The translations under genes and the position numbers were made by a program. From Corallococcus sp. AS-1-6 (GTDB taxonomy: Bacteria > Myxococcota > Myxococcia > Myxococcales > Myxococcaceae), in NCBI RefSeq assembly GCF_020037015.1, contig NZ_JAIQDE010000009.1, forward strand, positions 1 through 64,000: a stretch of DNA of 64,000 nucleotides. Reading direction: 5' to 3'. Below, one piece after another: positions 32,512 to 40,990 of the stretch. Below the pieces are notes generated by a model that worked only from the letters and a program-made list of their open reading frames with translations, did not search any database and was not told where the DNA came from. Position 1 is the stretch's first letter. Every line of letters begins with the position of its first letter.

Positions 32512-33495
32512 ATGCACCTCGGGTTGAGAGGCCGTAACGCTTTCGCGGCGGCGGTGGTCGCGGTCCTCGTGGGTGGGGGCACGGCGCGGGCCGCGCCGGA
32601 GGCGGGTGGGGCGGCGGACCCCACGGGCAACGCGGGGTCGCGGACGTTCGCGGCGCAGTCGGACATCGCCGCGGTGCTCGCGTACTGGACGCCGGAGCGC
32701 ATGGCGGCGGCGATTCCCGCGGATGCGCCGGCGACGTCGGGGACGGCGCCCATCAGCCTGAGGCCGACGCCGGAGGACAAGGCGTGGGGACAGGTGGACG
32801 GCGCGGAGCCCCGGGGCGGCGTGCCCATGGGGGCGGCGGACATCCACTCCATGAGCGGCCGGGTCTTCTACACGAGCGACCAGGGCGTGAATTACTCCTG
32901 CTCCGGCAGCACGGTGAACAGCAATGGCAAGCGGGTGGTCTTCACCGCGGGCCACTGCGTGCACGGCGGCGGCGCGGGGCGCGGCTGGCACTACAACTGG
33001 GTCTTCGTGCCGGCGTACCACGCGGGCTCGCCGTACGGCGTGTGGTCGTCCTACCAGTTGTGGGCGAAGAACGGATGGATCAACAACGCGGACCGCGCCT
33101 ATGACGTGGCGGCGGCGGTGATGAACCCGCTCAACGGCGTGCGCATCGTGGACGCGGTGGGCGGCCAGGGCATCAAGTGGGGCATCGGGTACGGGCAGTC
33201 CATCTACCAGTTCGGCTACCCGGCGGATCCGCCCTACAACGGCTCGCAGTTGTACTACTGCGCGGGCGCCACCTGGAACGAGAGCGGCTTCCCCACCATC
33301 AGTTGCTCCATGACGGGCGGGGCCAGCGGCGGTCCGTGGCTGGAGAGCTATGGGCAGACGTTCTGGGCGTACCTGTACTCGGTCAATAGCTGGCAGTTCT
33401 GGAACCCGGATCCGACCCACGTCTACAAGTGGCAGGGCCCGTACTTCAGCTACGACACGGCGGGCAGCCTGTACGACCTCGTGAAGGACATGTAG
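32512..33495 (+). CDS. Secreted trypsin-like serine protease
   Basis: A 327-aa S1-type protease. A Sec signal peptide (RGRNAFAAAVVAVLVGGGTARAAP) is followed by a pro-region of about 90 residues. The triad is visible as His in FTAGHCVHGGGAGRGWHYNW, Asp in DRAYDVAAAVM and Ser in SCSMTGGASGGPWL. Spacing fits the glutamyl endopeptidase / bacterial trypsin-like group. Two Cys pairs (YSCSGS/AGHCV, YYCAG/ISCSM) could form disulfides. It is probably an extracellular enzyme for predation or nutrient release, as is common in myxobacteria. Confidence 0.88.
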   Translation: MHLGLRGRNAFAAAVVAVLVGGGTARAAPEAGGAADPTGNAGSRTFAAQSDIAAVLAYWTPERMAAAIPADAPATSGTAPISLRPTPEDKAWGQVDGAEPRGGVPMGAADIHSMSGRVFYTSDQGVNYSCSGSTVNSNGKRVVFTAGHCVHGGGAGRGWHYNWVFVPAYHAGSPYGVWSSYQLWAKNGWINNADRAYDVAAAVMNPLNGVRIVDAVGGQGIKWGIGYGQSIYQFGYPADPPYNGSQLYYCAGATWNESGFPTISCSMTGGASGGPWLESYGQTFWAYLYSVNSWQFWNPDPTHVYKWQGPYFSYDTAGSLYDLVKDM

Positions 33496-33549
33496 CGCGG
33501 GTGTCCCCGGGAGGGGCGGCGGGCGTCCGCTCCCTCCTGGCGGAGGCGC

Positions 33550-34944
33550 TCAGCGCGTCAGGTGCTTCAGCGTGAGGTAGACGAACTCCGCGCCGGGCTG
33601 GAGCGACGCCACCGGGACGCGCTCGTTGGGGGCGTGCGCGGTGCGCGCGTCGTCCGGCGTCAACGCGAAGAGGTCGATGCCATAGGCGTGGATGCCCGCG
33701 CGGCGCAGCGTGGCGGACTCGGTGGTGCCGGTGGACATGCGGGGAATCACCGGCGCCTTCGGCCACACCTTCGCCGTGGCGGCCTTCACCGCGCGGAACA
33801 TGGCGTTGTCCCCCACGGGGGACATGGGCGAGTCCGGCGGCGACACGTCCATCTCCACCTGGATGTCCTCGTCATTCACGGCGGCGACGAGGCGCTCGCG
33901 CACGGCCTTCGGGTCCGCGTCCGGCAGCAGGCGGCAGTTCACCGTGGCCTCGGCGGTGGCGGGGATGACGTTGGACTTCGTGCCCGCCTTGAACACCGTG
34001 GGCACGCAGGTGGTGCGCAGCACGGCGCCCAGCGCGGGGTCCAGCCGGGCCACGGTCGTCACCGCGTCCTCGGGCGGCGCGTCCGGAGACGCGGCGATGC
34101 GGCGCAGCGCTTCGCCCAGCTCGCCGGGGGTCGCCTGCGCGCGGCCCTGCACGTGCAGTCTGGCGGCGGGCGTCAGGTGCGCGGGGAAGGTGAGGGCGCC
34201 CACACGCGCCACCGCCGCGGCCACCCGCACCAGGGGCCCCGCGTCCACGGGCGGCGCGGAGGAGTGGCCTCCGGGGCCGGTGGCATTGAGCGTCACGTTG
34301 CGGGACACGCGCTCCGCGGCCTGGAGCGCCACGAAGCGCACCTCCTTGCGGTCCGGCGACAGCTCCGTGAGGCCGCCCTCGTTGAGCGCGAACTCCGCCT
34401 CCTTCAGCTCCGGGCGGTGCTCCATCATCCAGTCCAGCCCCTGGCCGGAGCCGACCTCCTCGTCCGCGCCCAGGTACAGCAGGATGTCGCGCGAGCGCGT
34501 GCCGCCCTCCTGCTTCAGCCGGCGCAGCGCGAGGATGCTCGCCGCCGCCATGCCCTTGTTGTCCTGCACGCCGCGTCCATGGAGCAGGCCGTCCTTCTCC
34601 GTGAGCGTCCACGGGTCGGTGACCCACTCGGCCTTCACGGCGGGCACCGTGTCCAGGTGCGCGAGCACGAGCACCGGCCGGCCCTTGCCGCTGCCCTTCA
34701 AGCGCACCAGCAGGTTGCCGCGACCGGGCGAGGGCTCGATGAGCTCCGAGTCGATGCCGGCCTCGCGCAGCCACTTCGCCGCCACCTGGGCCGCGGCCGT
34801 CTCGTTGCCGGGCGGATTGGAAGTGTCCGCGGCGATGAGCTCCGCGAGCAGCGTCCGCAGCTCATCCTTGGGCGCGGGACGGGATGACGCGGCGTGGCTT
34901 GGACCCAGCGCGAAGAGGACGATGACGAGGGGCAGGAGACGCAT
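33550..34944 (-). CDS. Exported M20-family metallopeptidase
   Basis: A 464-aa M20/M25/M40 peptidase with a signal peptide (MRLLPLVIVLFALGPSHAAS). Zinc-site segments are VLVLAHLDTVPA (His and Asp), LLHGRGVQDNKGMAA (bridging Asp), LLYLGADEEVGSGQG (catalytic Glu and ligand), and the late His in the C-terminal block (IHAYGIDLFALTPDDARTAHAPNERV). A lid/dimerisation domain is inserted in the middle (NVTLNATGPGGHSSAPPVDAGPLVRVAAAV). The family hydrolyses dipeptides, acyl-amino acids or carboxypeptidase substrates. It is divergent from the dipeptide epimerase at 35041, which hints at a shared peptide-salvage role. Confidence 0.88.
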   Translation of the reverse strand: MRLLPLVIVLFALGPSHAASSRPAPKDELRTLLAELIAADTSNPPGNETAAAQVAAKWLREAGIDSELIEPSPGRGNLLVRLKGSGKGRPVLVLAHLDTVPAVKAEWVTDPWTLTEKDGLLHGRGVQDNKGMAAASILALRRLKQEGGTRSRDILLYLGADEEVGSGQGLDWMMEHRPELKEAEFALNEGGLTELSPDRKEVRFVALQAAERVSRNVTLNATGPGGHSSAPPVDAGPLVRVAAAVARVGALTFPAHLTPAARLHVQGRAQATPGELGEALRRIAASPDAPPEDAVTTVARLDPALGAVLRTTCVPTVFKAGTKSNVIPATAEATVNCRLLPDADPKAVRERLVAAVNDEDIQVEMDVSPPDSPMSPVGDNAMFRAVKAATAKVWPKAPVIPRMSTGTTESATLRRAGIHAYGIDLFALTPDDARTAHAPNERVPVASLQPGAEFVYLTLKHLTR

Positions 34945-35040
34945 GGGGGAGAGGCTCGCCCCTTCCGGCCCGGGAAGGCAACGGAAGCGGTGTTTGCGAG
35001 GAGTGCCGTGTTAAGGGAAGGGCCCTGGAGGGATTCCGCC

Positions 35041-36060
35041 ATGGCCTCGCCGTTGAGCTTTCGCACCGTGGAGCTGCCGCTGCGTCACGCCTGGACCATC
35101 GCCCGGGGCACGAGCACGGTGAAGCGCAACGTGTTCGTGGAGGTGCGCTCGGAGGGGCACGTGGGGTACGGCGAGGCCGCGCCCAACGTGCGCTACGGCG
35201 AGTCGTGGGAGACGGTGGAGGCGGCACTCCACAAGCTGGCCCCCGTGCTGGAGGGCCGCGACCTGCGCCACTTCCGCGACGTGTCCGAGGCCGTGGACGC
35301 GGCGCTGCCGGACAACCCCGCGGCGAAGGCGGCGGTGGACCTGGCGCTGCATGACTGGGCGGGCAAGGTGCTGGGCGTGCCGCTGTACCGGATGCTGGGC
35401 GTGGACCCCGCGCGGCAGCCGGTGACGTCCATGTCCATTGGCATCGACGCGCCGGAGACGCTGGCCGTGAAGGTGCGCGAGGCGGCGGACTTCCCGGTGC
35501 TGAAGGTGAAGCTGGGCGCGGACCGCGTGCGGGAGGTGTTCGGCACGGTGCGCGCGCTCACGGGGCAGACCATCCGCGTGGACGCGAACGAGGCGTGGAA
35601 GCCGGACGAGGCGCTGGCGCACATCCAGTGGCTGTCCACGCAGGGCGTAGAGCTGGTGGAGCAGCCGCTGCCCGCGGCGGACGTGGAGGGCGCGAGGTGG
35701 CTGCGCGCGCGCTCGCCGCTGCCGCTGGTGGCGGACGAGTCGCTGACGAAGGCGTCGGACGTGCCGAAGCTGGCGGAGGGCTTCCACGGCATCAACGTGA
35801 AGCTCCAGAAGAGCGGCGGCATCCGCGAGGCGTTGCGCATCATCGAGACGGCGCGCGCGTGCGGCCTGAAGGTGATGCTGGGTTGCATGGTGGAGACGGG
35901 GCTGGGCATCGCGGCGGGCGCGCACCTGGCGCCGCTGGTGGACTGGGTGGACCTGGACGGCAACCTGTTGCTCGCGGAGGACCCGTACCGCGCGCATCCG
36001 GTGGTGCAGGGCCGCATCCAGTTGGGAGCGGGCGCGGGCCTGGGCGTGGAGCCCCGGTGA
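35041..36060 (+). CDS. L-Ala-D/L-Glu (dipeptide) epimerase, enolase superfamily
   Basis: A 339-aa enolase-superfamily enzyme. The catalytic barrel shows the KxK pair (K155, K157 in LKVKLG), metal ligands D181 (RVDANEAW), E207 (LVEQPL) and D232 (VADESL), and the second-side Lys in NVKLQKSGG (K254 or K257). This is the layout of the L-Ala-D/L-Glu epimerase group, which converts L-Ala-D-Glu from murein peptides to L-Ala-L-Glu. Other dipeptide specificities exist in the family. The gene overlaps the downstream DUF819 gene by four bases (GTGA), so the two are coupled. Confidence 0.85.
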   Translation: MASPLSFRTVELPLRHAWTIARGTSTVKRNVFVEVRSEGHVGYGEAAPNVRYGESWETVEAALHKLAPVLEGRDLRHFRDVSEAVDAALPDNPAAKAAVDLALHDWAGKVLGVPLYRMLGVDPARQPVTSMSIGIDAPETLAVKVREAADFPVLKVKLGADRVREVFGTVRALTGQTIRVDANEAWKPDEALAHIQWLSTQGVELVEQPLPAADVEGARWLRARSPLPLVADESLTKASDVPKLAEGFHGINVKLQKSGGIREALRIIETARACGLKVMLGCMVETGLGIAAGAHLAPLVDWVDLDGNLLLAEDPYRAHPVVQGRIQLGAGAGLGVEPR

Positions 36061-37259
36061 CGCCACCGCTCATCCAGGACCCGATGGCGGTGCTCGCCGT
36101 GCTGCTGGCGGTGCTGGCGGGGCTGTATGCGTTGCAGCGCTACCCGGCGGTGGCGCGGTTCTTCAACGTGGTGCCGCTGCTGGTGTTCGCGTACTTCGTG
36201 CCGACGCTGCTGTCGAACACGGGCGTCATCCCCACGCAGTCGGAGCTGTACCGCTTCACGCGCGTGTACCTGCTTCCCGCGAGCCTGGTGCTGCTGGTGC
36301 TGTCGGTGGACCTGCCGGCCATCGCGCGGCTGGGGCGCAGCGCGGTGGGCGTGTTCCTGGCGGGCTCGGTGGGCATCATGGTGGGCGGGCCGCTCGCGTA
36401 TCTGGCGTTGGGGTGGCTGGTGCCGGCGGAGCTGGGGGACCAGGCGTGGAAGGGACTGGCGGCGCTCAGCGGGTCGTGGATCGGCGGCAGCGCGAACTTC
36501 GTGGCCATTGGCCAGAGCGTGGGCGCGCTGGACAGCACGTTGAGCATGTTGGTGGTGGTGGACGTGGGCGTGTCCAACGTGTGGACGGCGGTGCTGCTGT
36601 CCTTCGCCGGGCGGGAGAAGGCGATGGACGCGAGCATCGGCGCGGACCGGACCGCGCTGGACCGGGTGCGTGAGGAGTCCGCGCGCATCCAAGCGGCGTC
36701 CGCCCGGCCCGCGAGTCTGTCCGACCTGCTGTCGATGCTGGCGGTGGCGTTTGGCGTGACGGTGGCGTGCACGGCGCTGGCGAAGCTGCTGCCGGACCTG
36801 GGCAACGTGGTGACGGGCTTCACGTGGGTGGTGCTGCTGGTGACGACGGTGGGCGTGGTGCTGTCGTTCACGCCGGTGCGAAGGCTGGAGGGCGCGGGGG
36901 CGAGCCGGATGGGCTCGCTGTTCCTGTACCTGCTGGTGGCGACGATTGGCGCGCAGGCGGAGTTCCGGCGGCTGTGGGACGCGCCCGCGCTGGTGGCGGT
37001 GGGGGCGCTGTGGATGTGCATCCACGCGGCGGTGACGATGGGCGCGCGGCGGTGGCTGAAGGCGCCGGTGTTCTTCGCGGCGGTGGGGTCGCAGGCGAAC
37101 GTGGGCGGCACGGCCTCCGCGTCCGTGGTGGCGGCGGCCTTCCATCCCGCGCTCGCGCCGGTGGGCGTGCTGCTCGCGGTGCTGGGGTACGTGCTGGGGA
37201 CGTACGGCGGGCTGGTGACGGCGCTGATGCTGGAGCAGGTGCACCGGATGATTCACTGA
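36057..37259 (+). CDS. DUF819 family membrane protein
   Basis: A 400-aa integral membrane protein with about 10-12 helices, starting from GTG at 36057 within the GTGA overlap. Characteristic DUF819 segments include NVVPLLVFAYFVPTLLSNTGVIP, LPASLVLLVLSVDLPAIARLG, GLAALSGSWIGGSANFVAIGQSVGA and VFFAAVGSQANVGGTASASVVAAAFHPALAPVGVLLAVLGYVLGTYGG. DUF819 proteins are putative transporters often found beside dipeptide epimerases. Together with the previous gene it is likely to import or export the dipeptide substrate or product, an inference from context. Confidence 0.83.
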   Translation: MTPPLIQDPMAVLAVLLAVLAGLYALQRYPAVARFFNVVPLLVFAYFVPTLLSNTGVIPTQSELYRFTRVYLLPASLVLLVLSVDLPAIARLGRSAVGVFLAGSVGIMVGGPLAYLALGWLVPAELGDQAWKGLAALSGSWIGGSANFVAIGQSVGALDSTLSMLVVVDVGVSNVWTAVLLSFAGREKAMDASIGADRTALDRVREESARIQAASARPASLSDLLSMLAVAFGVTVACTALAKLLPDLGNVVTGFTWVVLLVTTVGVVLSFTPVRRLEGAGASRMGSLFLYLLVATIGAQAEFRRLWDAPALVAVGALWMCIHAAVTMGARRWLKAPVFFAAVGSQANVGGTASASVVAAAFHPALAPVGVLLAVLGYVLGTYGGLVTALMLEQVHRMIH

Positions 37260-37271
37260 AGGGAGTCGCGG

Positions 37272-38216
37272 ATGCGGACGGGGCTGCTCTGGGCAGGGCT
37301 GTTGGCGATGAGCGGTTGCGCGACGAAGCCGGAGGTGGGCGCGCCTCGTGAGTCCCTGAAGGCGGTGGTGGAGTCGCTGGCGGGCGAGGCCACGCGCCTG
37401 TCGCCTGGGACGGACCTGTCGCTCGCGGTGATGGACCTGCGCACGGGGGAGACGGCGAGCGTCTCCGGCCTGGAGCCGCACATCTCCGCCAGCTCCGCGA
37501 AGGTGTTCTGGGTGGCGGCGGCGTTGGGACAGCGGGACATGGCGACGGCGGCGCCGCTCGCGGAGCAGGTGTTCCGCACGTCGGACAACGAGGCGTCCGG
37601 CGAGGTGATCGACCTGGTGGGCGGCCCGGATGCCATCAATGTCTATCTTCGCGGCCTGGGCCTGGAGCACACGGCGCTGACGAAGTGGAACTACGGCCGG
37701 GAGCGCTGGGCAACGAACTCTCCGCGCGTGATGGGGCGGGATAACTACTTCTGCGCGAACGACATGGTGTCGTTCCTGGCGCGGTTGGACCGGCGGCAGT
37801 TGTTGGAGCCGGAGCCCACGGCGCGGCTGCTGAAGTGGATGGAATTGACGCCTCGGGAGGGCTGCGGTGGGTGGCTGGGAACGCGCCTGCCGGTGAGCGC
37901 TCGCGCGTCGCTCCAGCACAAGGGCGGGTGGCTGCCGCCGGGTTGCTGTGGGGATGACGCGCGCTACAACGTTCTCAACGAAGTGGGGCTGGTGACGCTG
38001 CCGGACGGAGGACGGTACGCGGTGGCCATCCTGGCCTCGCGAGGACCGGACTGGCCGAAGCAGGCGTTCTTCGTGGAGCGCGCGTCGTGTGTCCTGTATC
38101 GGCACCTGGCGAAGGACGCGGCGCTCGACTGTGGTGACGCGCTGGCGGAGGCTGGGGGCCCCGCGCCGGTGGTGTTGGAGCCCGGAGCGCCCGCGCCGAA
38201 CTACGACTGCGAATGA
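37272..38216 (+). CDS. Lipoprotein serine hydrolase, class A beta-lactamase/DD-peptidase-like
   Basis: A 314-aa lipoprotein (MRTGLLWAGLLAMSGC, lipobox MSGC). The penicillin-interacting fold is suggested by an SxxK motif (S74-K77 in ISASSAKVFW), an SDN triplet (104-106 in FRTSDNEASG) and a KGG triad (HKGGW) near residue 218. The SxxK-to-SDN spacing is shorter than in class A beta-lactamases, so it is more likely a murein DD-peptidase or esterase-like relative. GAAGGGAG precedes the ATG. It sits 12 bp after the DUF819 gene and fits a peptidoglycan-peptide processing unit. Confidence 0.72.
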   Translation: MRTGLLWAGLLAMSGCATKPEVGAPRESLKAVVESLAGEATRLSPGTDLSLAVMDLRTGETASVSGLEPHISASSAKVFWVAAALGQRDMATAAPLAEQVFRTSDNEASGEVIDLVGGPDAINVYLRGLGLEHTALTKWNYGRERWATNSPRVMGRDNYFCANDMVSFLARLDRRQLLEPEPTARLLKWMELTPREGCGGWLGTRLPVSARASLQHKGGWLPPGCCGDDARYNVLNEVGLVTLPDGGRYAVAILASRGPDWPKQAFFVERASCVLYRHLAKDAALDCGDALAEAGGPAPVVLEPGAPAPNYDCE

Positions 38217-38674
38217 GTCGGAAGCCCGGCCGACCTTTCAGTGCGAGTGAACTCATGAAGCAACGACCGCGGTGTACCGAAGACGAATTGAAGGTCCTGG
38301 AGTCGCTGACCACGTACATGCGGACCTCGGTGTGGACGGGGCCTGGCTATCCCGTCGAGGCGTACCTGTATCGATGGCAGCAGACCGCGGAGACCGTCGC
38401 GGACTACCCGGACGGCATTGATGACTTCATCTATTGGCTGACGAGCCGGGACGCGCTGGAGTTCATCCTGGAGAAGGGCCCCCAGCCTGCCGTGGATGTA
38501 CTGAGGCGGCTGGTCGAGGAGGCCGACGAAACGTTCCGTGCCGCGACACGAGACGATGGCGGGCAGGCCCTATCGAGGTTCTGGAAGCCCGCTGGCACGA
38601 CGTGGTGGTACTCCCGCCGGCCTTTCACCGGGCCCCTCAGTACCTACCTGGATACGGGGAAGTACGGCGCATGA
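38213..38674 (+). CDS. Hypothetical protein
   Basis: A 153-aa cytoplasmic protein not recognised as any family. It is rich in Trp, Tyr and charged residues (VWTGPGYPVEAYLYRWQQTAETVADYPDGIDDFIYWLTSRDALEFILEKGPQPAVDVLRRLVEEADETFRAAT), probably a small alpha/beta domain. The C-terminal WWYSRRPFTGPLSTYL stretch is distinctive. It overlaps the serine hydrolase stop by four bases (ATGA) and could be translationally coupled to it, and it is less GC-rich than its neighbours. It could also be an immunity-like or regulatory add-on; there is no evidence for either. Confidence 0.6.
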   Translation: MSRKPGRPFSASELMKQRPRCTEDELKVLESLTTYMRTSVWTGPGYPVEAYLYRWQQTAETVADYPDGIDDFIYWLTSRDALEFILEKGPQPAVDVLRRLVEEADETFRAATRDDGGQALSRFWKPAGTTWWYSRRPFTGPLSTYLDTGKYGA

Positions 38675-38787
38675 CGCCGCGCTCGGCATGGGGCGCGGAA
38701 GCAGGACGGATGCCTTTGGGGCGCATGGCGTCCCCGCGTGAACTCGGGTTGTTGATGCTGTCCGACGTGAATCACGGGGAGGGGTAG
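38671..38787 (+). CDS. Possible 38-aa coupled small ORF
   Basis: An ATG overlaps the preceding hypothetical gene's stop by four bases (ATGA) and opens a 38-codon frame that ends two bases before the nitronate monooxygenase ATG. The peptide is MTPRSAWGAEAGRMPLGRM followed by ASPRELGLLMLSDVNHGEG, with no membrane helix or known motif. The perfect coupling at both ends argues for real translation, but a chance frame cannot be excluded in GC-rich DNA. Confidence 0.25.
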   Translation: MTPRSAWGAEAGRMPLGRMASPRELGLLMLSDVNHGEG

Positions 38788-38789
38788 CC

Positions 38790-39866
38790 ATGATGGATCC
38801 GCAGGCGTGGCGCAGGTTCTCGGAGCGGCTCGGGGTGGCGCATTCGATCATCCAGGCTCCGATGGCAGGGGGCCTGACGCCGCCGGAGTTGGTCGCGGCG
38901 GTGTCCGAGGCCGGGGGCCTGGGCTCACTGGGCGCCGCGTACGTGCAGCCGGAGGACATCGTCCAGCAGGCCCGCGCGGTGCGCTCCCTGACTTCGCGGC
39001 CCTACGCCATCAACCTCTTTGCGCCACAGCCCGCGGTGGCTCCCGCGGATCCTGGTCCCACGCTCGCCATCCTCGAGCGCTTCCATGCGGCGCTGGGGTT
39101 GCCTCCTCCCGTGATTCCGGCGGCGGCGATGCCGGACTTCGCGAAGCAGGTGGAGGCCGTGCTCGATGCGGCGCCCACGGTGTTCAGCTTCACCTTCGGC
39201 ATCCCGCCCGCGCCGGTGCTGGAGGCGTTCCGGTCGCGCGGCATCCTCGTCGTGGGCACCGCGACGAACGTGCGCGAGGCCCAGGCGCTGGAGGCCGCGG
39301 GCGTGGATGCGATTGTCGCGCAGGGCTCGGAGGCGGGGGGCCACCGGGGTTCGTTCGGCGGCTCGTTCGATGCGGGCATGGTGGGCACGATGGCGCTCGT
39401 GCCGCAGATGGTGGACGCCGTGCGGGTGCCGGTCATCGCCAGCGGCGGCATCATGGACGGACGCGGCATCGCGGCGGCCCGGATGCTGGGGGCTGCGGCC
39501 GTGCAACTGGGCACGGCGTTCCTGCGGTGCCAGGAGTCCAGCGCGGCAGCGGCCCACAAGGCGCTGTTGCGCGAGGCCCGGGATGAGTCGTCACGCATCA
39601 CCCGCGCCTTCTCCGGACGTCCGGCCCGCGCGATTCCCAACGAGCTGACCACCACGCTGGAGGAGGCTGGAGCCATCCTGCCCTTCCCGCAGCAGCACGG
39701 CGCCACGCGCACGCTGAGGGCCGCGTCGTCGAAGCAGAACGACACGCGCTTCATGGCCCTGTGGGCGGGGCAGGGCATTGGCCTGTCGCGAGAGGGTTCT
39801 GCCGCGGACCTGGTGCGCGCCCTGGTGGCGGAGACCGACGCCGCGCTGTCCGCCGTGCGCGGCTGA
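38790..39866 (+). CDS. Nitronate monooxygenase (2-nitropropane dioxygenase family)
   Basis: A 358-aa FMN enzyme of the NMO/NPD family: the opening VAHSIIQAPMAGGLTPPELVAAVSEAGGLGSLGAAY supplies the FMN-phosphate-side motif. ALEAAGVDAIVAQGSEAGGHRGSF is the catalytic-His region (H in GGHRG), and VPVIASGGIMDGRGIAAARMLGAAAVQLGTAFLRC the phosphate-binding strands. These enzymes oxidise alkyl nitronates such as propionate-3-nitronate. GGGGAGGGG lies upstream of the ATG. It follows the small coupled ORF directly. Confidence 0.88.
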   Translation: MMDPQAWRRFSERLGVAHSIIQAPMAGGLTPPELVAAVSEAGGLGSLGAAYVQPEDIVQQARAVRSLTSRPYAINLFAPQPAVAPADPGPTLAILERFHAALGLPPPVIPAAAMPDFAKQVEAVLDAAPTVFSFTFGIPPAPVLEAFRSRGILVVGTATNVREAQALEAAGVDAIVAQGSEAGGHRGSFGGSFDAGMVGTMALVPQMVDAVRVPVIASGGIMDGRGIAAARMLGAAAVQLGTAFLRCQESSAAAAHKALLREARDESSRITRAFSGRPARAIPNELTTTLEEAGAILPFPQQHGATRTLRAASSKQNDTRFMALWAGQGIGLSREGSAADLVRALVAETDAALSAVRG

Positions 39867-39867
39867 C

Positions 39868-40968
39868 TCAGGACGTGGAGGGCGGGCCCATGCTCCGGCC
39901 CGCGATGCGCTGGCGCAGCGCCACGAAGTACATGCTGCAGAAGGTGGCCACGAGGACCGCGGCTTCATCCCAGTAGTCCAGCGGCTCCTCGTTCTCGTCC
40001 AGCAGCGACAGGCTGAGCAGGCACAGCACCACGTGCACGGCGAACACGGGCAGCGACGCCTGTCCCAGCGCCTCCAGCACCTTGGGGCGCAGCCAGCGGA
40101 ACAGGCGGGGCGCGAGCCAGCTCGCGAGCAGCGCCACGGCCAGGAAGTTCACGAGCCGCAGCGGCGCGAGCGACCACTTGTCGAACAGCGCCCCCGCCGC
40201 GCCCAGGTCCACGTCGAGGTGGCGCACGACGAAGAACCCCAGGCTGACGACGATGGCGCCCGTGAGGAGCCGGCGGGACACGGGCTCGCGCTGCTCCGGC
40301 GCCGTGGCGCGGGCCACGCCCATCCACACCCCGAGCACCCACAGGAACTGCCACGCGAACAGGTCGAACGCGCCCGACAGGTCGATGCTCAACGGCGGCC
40401 ACGGCAGCACGGGGATGGCGACGAGCAGGTCATACAGGGCGCGCTTGAGGCCCACCTGCGCCCAGACCCAGATGAGGGCGCTCAGCCCCAACACCCGCGA
40501 CCAGCCCTCCTTGCGCGCACCGAGCAGCACGGCGGGGGTGAGCAACAGCAGCACGACATAGAGCGGGAGGATGTCGAGCAGCGGGGGACAGTAGAGGAGG
40601 AACAGGCTGCTCCACAGGGCAGTGAACGGATCCTGATGGAAGAAGCCCAGCAGGTTGTGGATGGCGGGCCTGCGCGCGGCGACGCCCAGCGCGGCGATGA
40701 TGGTGAACGCGAAGGAGAGCAGGGCGACGTGGTAGCCGTACACCTTGAGGGCGCGGCTCCAGAGGCTCTTGAACATCGCGGCCGTGCCCGGCTTCTTCGC
40801 GTGCACCACGCCCACGAGGAACGCGGAGAGGAACACGAAGCCCTCGGCGGCGGACACGAAGCCGAACGGCTGATTGCCGATGACACTCAGCCGGGTGGGC
40901 AGGTGCGTCAGCGTCATCAGGACGAGCAGCACTCCGCGCAGGCTGTCGAACTCAGGGCGGCGTTTCAT
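39868..40968 (-). CDS. OpgC-like acyltransferase membrane protein
   Basis: A 366-aa integral membrane protein with about ten helices. The start MKRRPEFDSLRGVLLVLMTLTHLPTRLSV resembles the OpgC/acyltransferase-3 opening (R-x-x-x-x-D-x-x-R-G). It is followed by FGFVSAAEGFVFLSAFLVGVVHAK and FLLYCPPLLDILPLYVVLLLLTPAVL, typical of the OpgC group that acylates periplasmic glucans. The substrate is unknown here. ATG 40968 is used; the in-frame ATG at 40992 would overlap the divergent toxin start. The two divergent starts are only 22 bp apart, leaving little room for separate promoters. Confidence 0.75.
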   Translation of the reverse strand: MKRRPEFDSLRGVLLVLMTLTHLPTRLSVIGNQPFGFVSAAEGFVFLSAFLVGVVHAKKPGTAAMFKSLWSRALKVYGYHVALLSFAFTIIAALGVAARRPAIHNLLGFFHQDPFTALWSSLFLLYCPPLLDILPLYVVLLLLTPAVLLGARKEGWSRVLGLSALIWVWAQVGLKRALYDLLVAIPVLPWPPLSIDLSGAFDLFAWQFLWVLGVWMGVARATAPEQREPVSRRLLTGAIVVSLGFFVVRHLDVDLGAAGALFDKWSLAPLRLVNFLAVALLASWLAPRLFRWLRPKVLEALGQASLPVFAVHVVLCLLSLSLLDENEEPLDYWDEAAVLVATFCSMYFVALRQRIAGRSMGPPSTS

Positions 40969-40990
40969 GGCGGGTAGACTCGCTTCACCC

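Noticed and set aside
35193-38105. 970-aa minus-strand open frame
   Set aside because: Antisense of the epimerase, DUF819 and serine hydrolase genes, which have clear motifs.
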